DNA of 64,000 nt. It comes from Clostridiaceae bacterium. Lineage in GTDB: Bacteria; Bacillota; Clostridia; Saccharofermentanales; DTU023. The first letter of the stretch is position 1. Every line of letters begins with the position of its first letter. Of this stretch, positions 55,664 through 64,000 are shown one piece after another. Made by a program: the position numbers and the translations under genes. Under the pieces are notes generated by a model that had not been told where the DNA came from, ran no database searches, and saw only the letters and a program-made list of their open reading frames with translations. The stretch covers positions 1-64,000 of the forward strand of contig DUVN01000030.1 in NCBI GenBank assembly GCA_012841015.1. The letters are read 5' to 3'.

Positions 55664-57462
55664 GTTACTTTGTTACAGGCAATGAATATGTGAGTTTGCC
55701 GACGATTCGTGAAGATAACGCTGCGGTAGAATCCGTCACCTTTCTTCATATGGGTGCGAAAGGAATGATTGAACTTGCCGGTACAAGCGATGTACCCCTG
55801 CTCATGCCTGTCGTTTATGTCAATGGACGGGAGATCCCCATTGAAGATGTGCGCTGGGAACGCCGTTATCACTGGATCCCGCAGTTTTTTGCGCGTGCAG
55901 GTCACCTAGGCTTTGAGGGTGTTTATCTCGCTCCTATCGGTGAGCGCGGTTTTGGGGTTCGCCTCACTGTAAAAGGTGACACCGACGGTGTAACGTTCGG
56001 CATAAAAGGCTGTTGGGGGACAACGTTTCATTCTGTAAACGAAAGCAAACTGATCGATGCGCCGAAGTTTGCGTACGACAGTGGTTGGAATCATGCCTTT
56101 GTCATGGATCAGCGCGCCGGTCTGCCGCTCTTAGCATTCGCACCTCTTTATACGGAGCGGCCGGAGGCCGGCTCTATCGAATGGCGCTACGCGCAGACTG
56201 GCAACGACATCACTTTTCAGTTTACGGAGTCTGCGGAAAATAATCATGAATTTGTCCTGTGGTTTGGGCTCGGCTTTGAGGAAGTGGCTGCGGCTACGAG
56301 CGCTAAAGAAATGTTCCGTCACGGTTGGGATGCGAAGATGAGGGAGACGGCAAACTGGCTCGCGATGCGCGAGCGGACGGTCGGCGATGCGACTCTTGAC
56401 GCGATCTTGAATCTTAATCTCTTTTTCAGTTTTTTCTTTGGCGGCGGTGAGACGCTCGACACGGAAGAATTCGTTCTCGTAACTTCGCGAAGTCCGCGCT
56501 ACTACGTGAGCGCGGCCTATTGGGATCGCGACAGTCTCTTATGGAGTTTTCCCGCCATCCTGCTTGCCGATTCTGAGACGGCGCGGCTCATGCTTAACTA
56601 CGTTTTTACGCGGCAGATTCGCAATGCCGGCATTCATTCGCGCTACATCGATGGAACCGTGCTGGAGCCGGGCTTTGAGCTTGATGAACTTTGCGCTCCT
56701 GTTATTGCGCTCACTCGCTATGTGGAGGAGACAGGCGATGTCAGGATTCTAAAGGACGAAGCCGTGCGGGCGGGAATTGACGTAATTCTAAAGAAACTTG
56801 CCGCGAAACGTCATCGTGAAGTCGAGCTTTATGAGACATTTCTTCAGCCTACCGACGACATGCGTACATATCCTTACTTGACTTATAACAATGTGCTCGT
56901 ATGGTACATTCTAAAAAAACTGTCGTCTTTCTACCCCGAATACGAACATCTGAGAGAAACGGCCGAGCGTGTCAAGTCGGCTATTTTGCAGCGGCTCGTG
57001 CGAGAAAAGGACGGTAAGAAGCTGTTTGTATGGTCATCCGATCTCGACGGCGGCTGGGATATTTATGATGAACCGCCTGGGAGCTTGTTGCTTCTTCCTT
57101 TTTACGGTTTTTGCAGTTTGGATGATCCTGTGTGGAAAAACACAACAGAAGTGATTCGTCACAGAGATTACCCCTTTTCATTTGCCGATTACCCCATCGC
57201 GGAAATCGGCTGCCGCCACGCGCCTTATCCTTGGGTTTTGAGTATTGCCAACAGTCTCCTTTCCGGTGCGTGGGAGAAGGCGAAGCGTCATCTTTCGCTT
57301 TGTCGTTTCGACAACGGCATTGCTTGTGAAAGTGTGGATCCCGTTACAGGCGAGAGCCGGACGGGAGACGCTTTTGCTACATGTGCCGGTTTCTTAGCTT
57401 TTGCTATTGACACTGCCTTTAACGGCAAACGGTTGTGTGGATCGGAGGAGATATCGTTTTGA
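55660..57462 (+). CDS. Putative (alpha/alpha)6-barrel glycoside hydrolase
   Basis: SRSPRYYVSAAYWDRDSLLWSFPAILLADSETARLMLNYVF; ATG overlaps the upstream TGA; locus context. Confidence 0.6.
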   Translation: MSYFVTGNEYVSLPTIREDNAAVESVTFLHMGAKGMIELAGTSDVPLLMPVVYVNGREIPIEDVRWERRYHWIPQFFARAGHLGFEGVYLAPIGERGFGVRLTVKGDTDGVTFGIKGCWGTTFHSVNESKLIDAPKFAYDSGWNHAFVMDQRAGLPLLAFAPLYTERPEAGSIEWRYAQTGNDITFQFTESAENNHEFVLWFGLGFEEVAAATSAKEMFRHGWDAKMRETANWLAMRERTVGDATLDAILNLNLFFSFFFGGGETLDTEEFVLVTSRSPRYYVSAAYWDRDSLLWSFPAILLADSETARLMLNYVFTRQIRNAGIHSRYIDGTVLEPGFELDELCAPVIALTRYVEETGDVRILKDEAVRAGIDVILKKLAAKRHREVELYETFLQPTDDMRTYPYLTYNNVLVWYILKKLSSFYPEYEHLRETAERVKSAILQRLVREKDGKKLFVWSSDLDGGWDIYDEPPGSLLLLPFYGFCSLDDPVWKNTTEVIRHRDYPFSFADYPIAEIGCRHAPYPWVLSIANSLLSGAWEKAKRHLSLCRFDNGIACESVDPVTGESRTGDAFATCAGFLAFAIDTAFNGKRLCGSEEISF

Positions 57463-59639
57463 AGCCGACTTGTATTACATCGTGGACTATTTCCTGTGGA
57501 GCTGACGCTGAACGCAGTTACCGAGAAAGTATTTTTTCAATCGGAAACGGCTATATGGGGACGCGCGGTTTCCGACCTGATGAACGCGGTCAACATGCGG
57601 CGTGGCGCTCAACTTTTCTTGCCGGCTTCTACGAATACATCAGGACGGGGATAACCGATTTAGTCAATCAGCCTGACTTTTCGGCAATGGTGCTCCGGCT
57701 GAACGGAGAAGATACGGGATGCATGCGTGTCGTCGATTTTGCACAGTCGCTCGACATGAGAAACGGGTTGCTTGAATGGCAGTTCGCGCTGGAATCTTCC
57801 GATGGCCTTAAGACACAGATCAAGATGGAAAAATTCATCAGCATGGCAAGCCGTCACGTGGCGGCGTTGCGCCTCTCGGTCATACCGGACAATTGGAGCG
57901 GTTCGCTTCATCTGGAGACGGGGATTGATGCTTCCGTTCAGAATCTTCCGATCGCTGACAATCAACTTCAAGGCAACAGCGAGTTCGTTCAGATGTGGGA
58001 CGTGCCGGAGATATATCCAATCGATGGTGGCGCTTTACTGACAGCCAAGACGTTGCCTTCACGGCGGTCGGTATCGATGGCGTATGCGCTCAATGCCGAC
58101 GAGAGCATCGAGTTGATCGAGGAAGACTTCAGCGTGTCGAGCGTGTTGGTGACAACACTCGAATGCGGAATGTGTTGGCAGGTGGAGAAGGTTGTTGCCG
58201 TTGCTAGCTACAGGGACGGAGACAGCGAAGCGATTGCTCGAAGCGAGTTGGAATGCATCCGTTACGAGAGCTTTGACCAACTTCTCGGCCGGTCGGAAAA
58301 AGCATGGAGCAAGCTGTGGGAGACAAGCGATGTTGTCCTAGAGGGAAATGAGACTTGGCAGGGCGCTGCACGCTACAACATCTTTCAACTCCTTCAGGCC
58401 GTTCCGAAGGATGATCCTCATGCAAGCATCGGCGCCCGAGGGTTGACGCACGGACGCTACAAAGGCTGTTACTTCTGGGACGCGGAGATCTTCATGCTGC
58501 CTATGTTTACGATGACACAGCCGAAAATGGCGCGGGATCTTCTCTTATACCGTTACAATACGCTACCCGACGCTCTTGAAAGCGCGAAAAGCTTTTCCGC
58601 CAAGGGGGCGCGGTACTCTTGGATGGCGTCCGATACGGGATTTGAACAATGTGAGACGTGGGACACCGGGTGCTGTGAAATACACATCACAGCGGATGTC
58701 GCGTTTGCATTCGGAGAATACGCGGCGAGCACGGGTGACGATCATTTCCTCAGCCGCTACGGCGCTGAAGTCTATATACAAACTGCGCGCTACTGGGTGG
58801 ATCGGTTTAACTACAGCGCTAAAGAAGATCGCTATCATATTTTGTTTGTGAAAGGTCCCGACGAGTACTGCGGCGTGACGAGTAATGATTTTTATACGGT
58901 GAGCATGGCGCAACAGAATCTCCATCTCGCAATAGACGCCGTATCCGAGATGAAGCAGCATTGGCCCGACGAATGGGAAGATCTCTCCTCTCGAATTGCG
59001 TTCAACGATGATGAGATTGATGTATGGCAGGACATCGCCAATAAGAGTGTTCTCCTTTTCGATGAGGAGCGCAACCTTTGGATACAAGACGAAACGTTTG
59101 AATATATGGAACCTCTTGATATTGAGAAAGAGAAGGATGGAGATAAGCCACTCTATTTTAAGATTGCTTACGACCGCTTGCAGCGGTATCAGGTGCTTAA
59201 GCAGCCGGCCGTGTTAATGTACATGGCTCTACGTCCCGACGATTTCTCCAAAGATGAGATCGAGGCGGCATGGGATTACTATGAGCCGAAAACGCTCCAC
59301 GATTCGACGCTCAGCTTTGGAATTCATGCGCTCGTCGCTTCAAGACTCGGAAAAATTTCTGATGCCATCCGATATCTTGAAAAGTCTCTCTTTCTCGATC
59401 TTTTCGATGTAATGGAAAACACGGCACATGAAGGCGTCCATATGGCGTCACTCGGCGCGACGTGGCAGGCGCTTATTTTCGGCTTTGGCGGATTATCGCA
59501 CAATGGAAAACACTTTTCGGTTGTGAACAGACTTCCGGAGCAGCTATATACCATGCGATACAGGTTTTTCTTTAAGGGTGAGCAATACGAGGCGGAAATA
59601 CGACAAGGCACTGATCCCGTTGTCAGGATGATTGTATAG
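57459..59639 (+). CDS. Glycoside hydrolase family 65 disaccharide phosphorylase
   Basis: ESIFSIGNGYMGTRG; YKGCYFWDAEIFMLP; DTGCCEIHITADVAFAFGEYA catalytic Glu region. TTG start at 57459 with GGAGGAG RBS, overlapping the upstream TGA. Confidence 0.92.
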   Translation: MKPTCITSWTISCGADAERSYRESIFSIGNGYMGTRGFRPDERGQHAAWRSTFLAGFYEYIRTGITDLVNQPDFSAMVLRLNGEDTGCMRVVDFAQSLDMRNGLLEWQFALESSDGLKTQIKMEKFISMASRHVAALRLSVIPDNWSGSLHLETGIDASVQNLPIADNQLQGNSEFVQMWDVPEIYPIDGGALLTAKTLPSRRSVSMAYALNADESIELIEEDFSVSSVLVTTLECGMCWQVEKVVAVASYRDGDSEAIARSELECIRYESFDQLLGRSEKAWSKLWETSDVVLEGNETWQGAARYNIFQLLQAVPKDDPHASIGARGLTHGRYKGCYFWDAEIFMLPMFTMTQPKMARDLLLYRYNTLPDALESAKSFSAKGARYSWMASDTGFEQCETWDTGCCEIHITADVAFAFGEYAASTGDDHFLSRYGAEVYIQTARYWVDRFNYSAKEDRYHILFVKGPDEYCGVTSNDFYTVSMAQQNLHLAIDAVSEMKQHWPDEWEDLSSRIAFNDDEIDVWQDIANKSVLLFDEERNLWIQDETFEYMEPLDIEKEKDGDKPLYFKIAYDRLQRYQVLKQPAVLMYMALRPDDFSKDEIEAAWDYYEPKTLHDSTLSFGIHALVASRLGKISDAIRYLEKSLFLDLFDVMENTAHEGVHMASLGATWQALIFGFGGLSHNGKHFSVVNRLPEQLYTMRYRFFFKGEQYEAEIRQGTDPVVRMIV

Positions 59640-59659
59640 GGGATTGAGGGGGTGGCGCT

Positions 59660-59935
59660 ATGGACGGCTTCTACAATAAAGGAATATGTGTTTCGGAGGA
59701 TATTTCAGTGATCGTGTTTGATGATCTTGAGAACTCCCAGTATCTGACTTCGGGATTGACGACGATCAGACAGAAAAGATCTTTAAAAGGGCAAAAAGCA
59801 GTTGAGATGCTGCTTGAAATAATTGGAAATCCAAACTTGTCCAGAAATGAGGAACTATTGTCTCTTCATCTGGTTGAGCGCGGATCGGTACAGCTCATAG
59901 CAGATTTAGAGAGTCGGCAGGGGAAATGGAGGTGA
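59660..59935 (+). pseudogene. C-terminal remnant of a LacI-family regulator
   Basis: EDISVIVFDDLENSQYLTSGLTTIRQKRSLKGQKAVEMLLEIIG...LVERGSV matches a LacI effector-domain C-terminus; no HTH upstream. Confidence 0.7.
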
Positions 59936-59940
59936 AAAAG

Positions 59941-59978
59941 GCGGCTTGCACAGTCCTGCAAAAACATGTGCAAACCGC
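59941..59978 (+). promoter_or_regulatory. Intercistronic hairpin upstream of the sugar-binding protein gene
   Basis: GCGGcTTGCACA...TGTGCAAaCCGC inverted repeat. Confidence 0.5.
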
Positions 59979-60071
59979 AGCAAACGATAACCTGGGAAGG
60001 CTCGTTTTGCGGCTTTATCTTAAGTGAAACGAGCAGATAAATCAATGAAACCATTTTAGGGAGGAAAAACA

Positions 60072-61376
60072 ATGAAAAAGCTATTGTCAATGATCGCATG
60101 TCTGCTCATGGTGGTGCTGCTCTTTACAGCCTGCGCCACCGGAAACGGCGACCCAAGCGATACGAAAGGAACGGAAAAAGGCACGGATCCGGCACAGCCC
60201 TCAGAGAAAGAGGTTGAGGCACCCGTCACGATCACGTACTGTAACTTCAATTCGTCGGGTGGTAATGAAGAAACGCTACAAAAAATGGTTGAAGCGTTTC
60301 AAAACGATCATCCTAACATCAAGGTAGAAGTTGAAACGATCGGCTATAACGATTATTTTACGCAAATGCAGACGCGCGTTGCGGGAGGCACGGCGCCAGA
60401 TTGTTATGAACTCAACATAGAAAACTTCGCCGCGTATGCTAACAAAGGTTTGCTTGCCGAAATCGTCGACGCCGATGTCAGTTCGCTTAATGAAACGGCC
60501 CTCAACGCGTTCAAGGTGGACGGCAAACAGTTCGGATTGCCGGAAAGTTTCTCCAATGTCATACTGATCTACAACAAGGATTTGTTTGATCGTGCTGGAA
60601 TCGTCTATCCAACGGACGAGTGGACGCAGGATGATGTTCAGGCTGCGGCAGCGGCGATACGCGCGCTCGGAGATGACATTTTCGGTATCTGGCAGCCGAT
60701 TACGTACAATGAGCTCTTTAAGGTCGTTGCGCAATATGGCGGCAGCCTTTTGAATGAAGATAAAACTGCCTTTACAATTAATTCACCTGAGAATATTAAG
60801 GCTGCACAAGCGCTAGTCGATCGTGTTCTTGTGAGCAATGTGCAGCCCACAGAAGTTCAGGCAGGCGGAATGGGCGATTGGGATATGTTTATGAGCGGCC
60901 GTCTTGGCATGATCCCCACCGGCATTTGGGCCTTCAACACATTTACGGAAAATTGCGATTTTGCATGGGATATTGTTGTTGAGCCTGGCAGTACAAAGAA
61001 AGCGACACATTTCTTTTCCAACTGTGTTGTTATGAATCCGAAGACAGAGCATCCGGAAGCTGTAACGGCATGGCTTACTTGGTTGACTTCCAGCACTGCT
61101 TCCGCAGATATCCGTCTTGAAGCCGGATGGGATTTGCCGGCCCTGAAAAACATGGACGATTTAAAAGCCTATCTCGATATCACGCCTCCCGACAACCGTG
61201 AGGCCGTATTCAAGAGCCTTGATTATCTGGTTATGCCACCGGTCATTGAGGACTATGCGATGATGAGCGATATCATCGGCGAAAAACTGGCAGCAGCTGT
61301 CTCCGGAGATATTACCGTCGAGGAGGCGCTCAATCAGGCGCAAAGCGAGTGTGAAGCGAAGATTACGCTGAAATAA
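60072..61376 (+). CDS. Carbohydrate ABC transporter substrate-binding lipoprotein
   Basis: MVVLLFTACATGNG lipobox; VTITYCNFNSSGGNEETLQKMVEAFQNDHPNIKVEVE; GGTAPDCYELNIENFAAYANKGLL. Confidence 0.94.
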   Translation: MKKLLSMIACLLMVVLLFTACATGNGDPSDTKGTEKGTDPAQPSEKEVEAPVTITYCNFNSSGGNEETLQKMVEAFQNDHPNIKVEVETIGYNDYFTQMQTRVAGGTAPDCYELNIENFAAYANKGLLAEIVDADVSSLNETALNAFKVDGKQFGLPESFSNVILIYNKDLFDRAGIVYPTDEWTQDDVQAAAAAIRALGDDIFGIWQPITYNELFKVVAQYGGSLLNEDKTAFTINSPENIKAAQALVDRVLVSNVQPTEVQAGGMGDWDMFMSGRLGMIPTGIWAFNTFTENCDFAWDIVVEPGSTKKATHFFSNCVVMNPKTEHPEAVTAWLTWLTSSTASADIRLEAGWDLPALKNMDDLKAYLDITPPDNREAVFKSLDYLVMPPVIEDYAMMSDIIGEKLAAAVSGDITVEEALNQAQSECEAKITLK

Positions 61377-61435
61377 CACGCAGGTTCTCCGGGGAGGGGC
61401 ATATTCTTTCCCCGGAGAAAATTCTTCAGGTAACA

Positions 61436-62371
61436 ATGATGAGGTTAAAGAGAAAAAAACAGCGCACGCGCCACTTGGGTCAAGACGGACTTATCGTAGC
61501 TTCTCCGTTTTTGTTGCCGAGCCTGATTGGTTTCGCTGTTTTTTCTTTTATTCCTTTGTTGATCTCTATTTTGATCAGTCTCACCGATTGGAACGGGCTC
61601 GATGAATTGACCGCCAAAGGGTTTTTGCGAGATCACTATGTCGGGCTTGACAATTACAGGACTATTTTAGGAAGTGATGAGTTTTGGAAAGTCTTGAAGA
61701 ATACAGGGCTCTACATTGTCATGTATATTCCGTTGATGCTTGTGGTTTCCATCGCTATCGCGCATTTGTTGAGCAGACCGCGACGCGGTGTCGGTGTGTT
61801 CCGTGTGCTCTACTATATTCCCGTTCTGACGTCTTGGGTAGCCGCTTCCTTGATATGGAAATCTGTTCTCTCACCGAAATTCGGCGCGATCAATAGTGTC
61901 CTTGAGATACTGGGAATTCAGGGGCCCGGTTGGCTTTTAGATGAGAAATGGGCGATGCCCGCCATCGTTCTTGTGTCCGTATGGAAGGACATGGGGTTCT
62001 TTGGCCTGATATTGCTTTCCGGAATAGTCGGGATTAATAAAAGTTACTATGAGGCCGCTGAGATTGATGGCGCAGGCGGCTGGACTAAATTTTGGCGCAT
62101 AACGCTTCCGCTGTTGACGCCCGCCATTTTTTACGTGCTGATTGTCAGTCTCATCAACGCGTTTCAGCTATTCCCGCAGATCATGATCATGACTGATGGC
62201 GGCCCAAATGGAGCAACACAAGTGATGGTCGAACGCATCTATAAATATGGATTCCGGTACTACAAAATGGGTTATGCTTCGGCACTATCGTGGATTCTCT
62301 TTGTCATCATCATGGTCTGCACGATGGTTCAAATGCGCGGACAAAAGAAGTGGGTGAACTTTGACACATAA
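61436..62371 (+). CDS. Carbohydrate ABC transporter permease (MalF type)
   Basis: EAAEIDGAGGWTKFWRITLPLLTPAIFYVLIVSLINAFQ EAA loop. Confidence 0.94.
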   Translation: MMRLKRKKQRTRHLGQDGLIVASPFLLPSLIGFAVFSFIPLLISILISLTDWNGLDELTAKGFLRDHYVGLDNYRTILGSDEFWKVLKNTGLYIVMYIPLMLVVSIAIAHLLSRPRRGVGVFRVLYYIPVLTSWVAASLIWKSVLSPKFGAINSVLEILGIQGPGWLLDEKWAMPAIVLVSVWKDMGFFGLILLSGIVGINKSYYEAAEIDGAGGWTKFWRITLPLLTPAIFYVLIVSLINAFQLFPQIMIMTDGGPNGATQVMVERIYKYGFRYYKMGYASALSWILFVIIMVCTMVQMRGQKKWVNFDT

Positions 62372-63188
62372 AAGACGGTACAATTCAGCACTTTATTACA
62401 TCATTGCCATTCTTGTTGCAGTCGTCGCCATGGTGCCCTTTTTTTGGATGGTTGCTACGTCCTTAAAGGCTAGAGGCGCACTGATGGCCATCCCCATTGA
62501 ATGGATACCGAAAGAACCGACGCTTGGTGCGTATGTTAAGGTTTTTTCACGTTTTCCATTTTTAAAAACGATTGGCAATAGCCTGTTTATTTCTATCACC
62601 TATACTTTGATCACCTTAATTTCTGCATCAATGGCAGCCTTTGCTTTTGCAAAAATTAAGTTTCCAAAAGCTGAACTGTTATTGAAGTGTTTTCTAGCGA
62701 CAATGATGATCCCCACACAGGTAACGATGATTCCACTTTTTGTGGTAATGAATCGCCTCGGTTGGATTAACTCATTTAGAAGTGTCATTCTACCATCTAT
62801 CTTTCGTCCGTTTGCCATGTTTCTTTTGGTGCAACAAATGCGAACGATACCGGATGACTTTCTAAATGCTGCGCGTATTGATGGAGCGAGCACATTTCAG
62901 ATTTACCGCCACGTAGCGCTTCCCCTTTGTGTCCCGACGCTCGCTACACTTGCCATCACTACGTTTATGGAATCGTGGAATGACTATCTCTGGCCACTTC
63001 TGATGTTAACCGATAAGACAAAAATGACACTTCCAATTGCTCTTGCGACTTTAAACGGGCAATACGCGACAGAATACAATGTCCTCATGGCAGGAAGTTT
63101 AATGTCCATGATTCCAATTATTCTTGTCTACATTTTTGCTCAGCGATATTTCAAAAAAGGGATGATAGCAGGGGGTATTAAGGGCTAG
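62361..63188 (+). CDS. Carbohydrate ABC transporter permease (MalG type), TTG start
   Basis: NAARIDGASTFQIYRHVALPLCVPTLATLAI EAA loop; overlaps the upstream gene. Confidence 0.93.
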   Translation: MTHKRRYNSALYYIIAILVAVVAMVPFFWMVATSLKARGALMAIPIEWIPKEPTLGAYVKVFSRFPFLKTIGNSLFISITYTLITLISASMAAFAFAKIKFPKAELLLKCFLATMMIPTQVTMIPLFVVMNRLGWINSFRSVILPSIFRPFAMFLLVQQMRTIPDDFLNAARIDGASTFQIYRHVALPLCVPTLATLAITTFMESWNDYLWPLLMLTDKTKMTLPIALATLNGQYATEYNVLMAGSLMSMIPIILVYIFAQRYFKKGMIAGGIKG

Positions 63189-63270
63189 TTCATCAAAACA
63201 ATCTAGTACGATAATTTTTGAGAGTAGAGATTTTTGGTTGGGAGTTTTCTAAAACAACTGGAGAAATGAC

Positions 63271-63927
63271 GTGACGATAAGTGCTGTTATTTTCGATCTT
63301 GATGGGGTTTTGACATCAACAGACCGTTTTCATATAGAAGCCTGGCAGACTACATGTGACAAGTGGGGGATACCATTTTGTGCGTCTTTACGCGATAAGT
63401 TGCGTGGAGTAGGCCGAAAAGAATGTGCTCTTCTCATTCTCAATGAAGCGGGAATCACTCTGTCAGAAAAAGAGCTTAAGCGTTTTACTGATGAGAAAAA
63501 CAGGCTCTTTATTTCGCTTCTTGATTCAGCCGGTGAGGATGACGTCCTCCCCGGCGTAATGAAACTTCTAACGAAACTGAAGTCTCAATACCTTCTTGCT
63601 GTTGCGTCGTCAAGCAGAAATGCAAAAGCAATTCTAGAAAACACAGGCCTGTTGTCATTTTTCGATGTTGTCATTGACGGTACGATGATCACTCGTTCAA
63701 AACCGGATCCTGAGGTGTTTCAAAAAGCTGCAGAGGCCATTAATAAACCATACCACGAATGCCTTGTTGTCGAAGATAGTATGGCGGGAGTGGACGCTGC
63801 TTTGACACTTGGTTGCCCGGTAGCCGGTGTTGGTTCTGCGTGTATGGCGAGCGAGGTGACTTATGCATTGATAGAGACGAGAGAACTTGGAGAGATTTTT
63901 TTGAAAGATAACCAAGAAGCCAGATAA
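63271..63927 (+). CDS. pgmB: Beta-phosphoglucomutase family HAD hydrolase, GTG start
   Basis: VIFDLDGVLTSTDRFHIEAWQ; VASSSRNAKAILENTGL; SKPDPEVFQKAAEA; VVEDSMAGVDAAL. Confidence 0.9.
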   Translation: MTISAVIFDLDGVLTSTDRFHIEAWQTTCDKWGIPFCASLRDKLRGVGRKECALLILNEAGITLSEKELKRFTDEKNRLFISLLDSAGEDDVLPGVMKLLTKLKSQYLLAVASSSRNAKAILENTGLLSFFDVVIDGTMITRSKPDPEVFQKAAEAINKPYHECLVVEDSMAGVDAALTLGCPVAGVGSACMASEVTYALIETRELGEIFLKDNQEAR

Positions 63928-63981
63928 TGTTATGACCGTAGAAAACACCTTGTGCAGGCGAAGCGTAAAGGAAGGGTAGAA

Positions 63982-64000
63982 ATGGCGACAGTAACGCTTA
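63982..64000 (+). CDS. 5' end of a gene starting MATVTL, possibly a UgpC/MsmK-type ABC ATPase, truncated by window edge
   Basis: Only six codons visible; N-terminus and position after a sugar ABC operon fit MsmK/UgpC. Confidence 0.35.

Noticed and set aside
1-64000. tRNA, rRNA genes, IS elements or prophage
   Set aside because: No tRNA/rRNA sequence, transposase, integrase or phage structural gene recognised on either strand.

Overview
64 kb of a Bacillota (Clostridia-like) chromosome with dense operons on both strands. Left to right: gatA (partial) and an aspS-gatC fusion; an RDD protein and a patatin; a serine-type operon (class V aminotransferase, serA, DUF1015); a dus gene; a lipoprotein; leuS; a T-box leader with metNIQ; a dCMP deaminase. 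Then comes a molybdenum supercluster: a molybdenum hydroxylase, a radical SAM protein, a RocB-like M20 protein, moeA, DUF364, a Fec-type ABC transporter, a methyltransferase, moaC, moaA, a moaE-like gene, mog, a molybdopterin-binding protein and modABC. After that: a DUF559 protein, a BlaI/BlaR1-like pair, a mannose-family PTS operon with its own HPr and EI, and an alpha-glucoside locus (LacI, GH31, (alpha/alpha)6 glycosidase, GH65 phosphorylase, ABC transporter, beta-PGM). The most unusual signal is non-coding. At least eight intergenic regions, mostly at gene 3' ends, each carry their own low-copy direct-repeat family (2-7 units, period about 43-82 bp). The units are not shared between sites. 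Several fold as hairpins, and two of the families show compensatory changes between units. No cas genes are present, so I do not call these CRISPRs. All calls come from reading the sequence and the ORF track; no database search was run.
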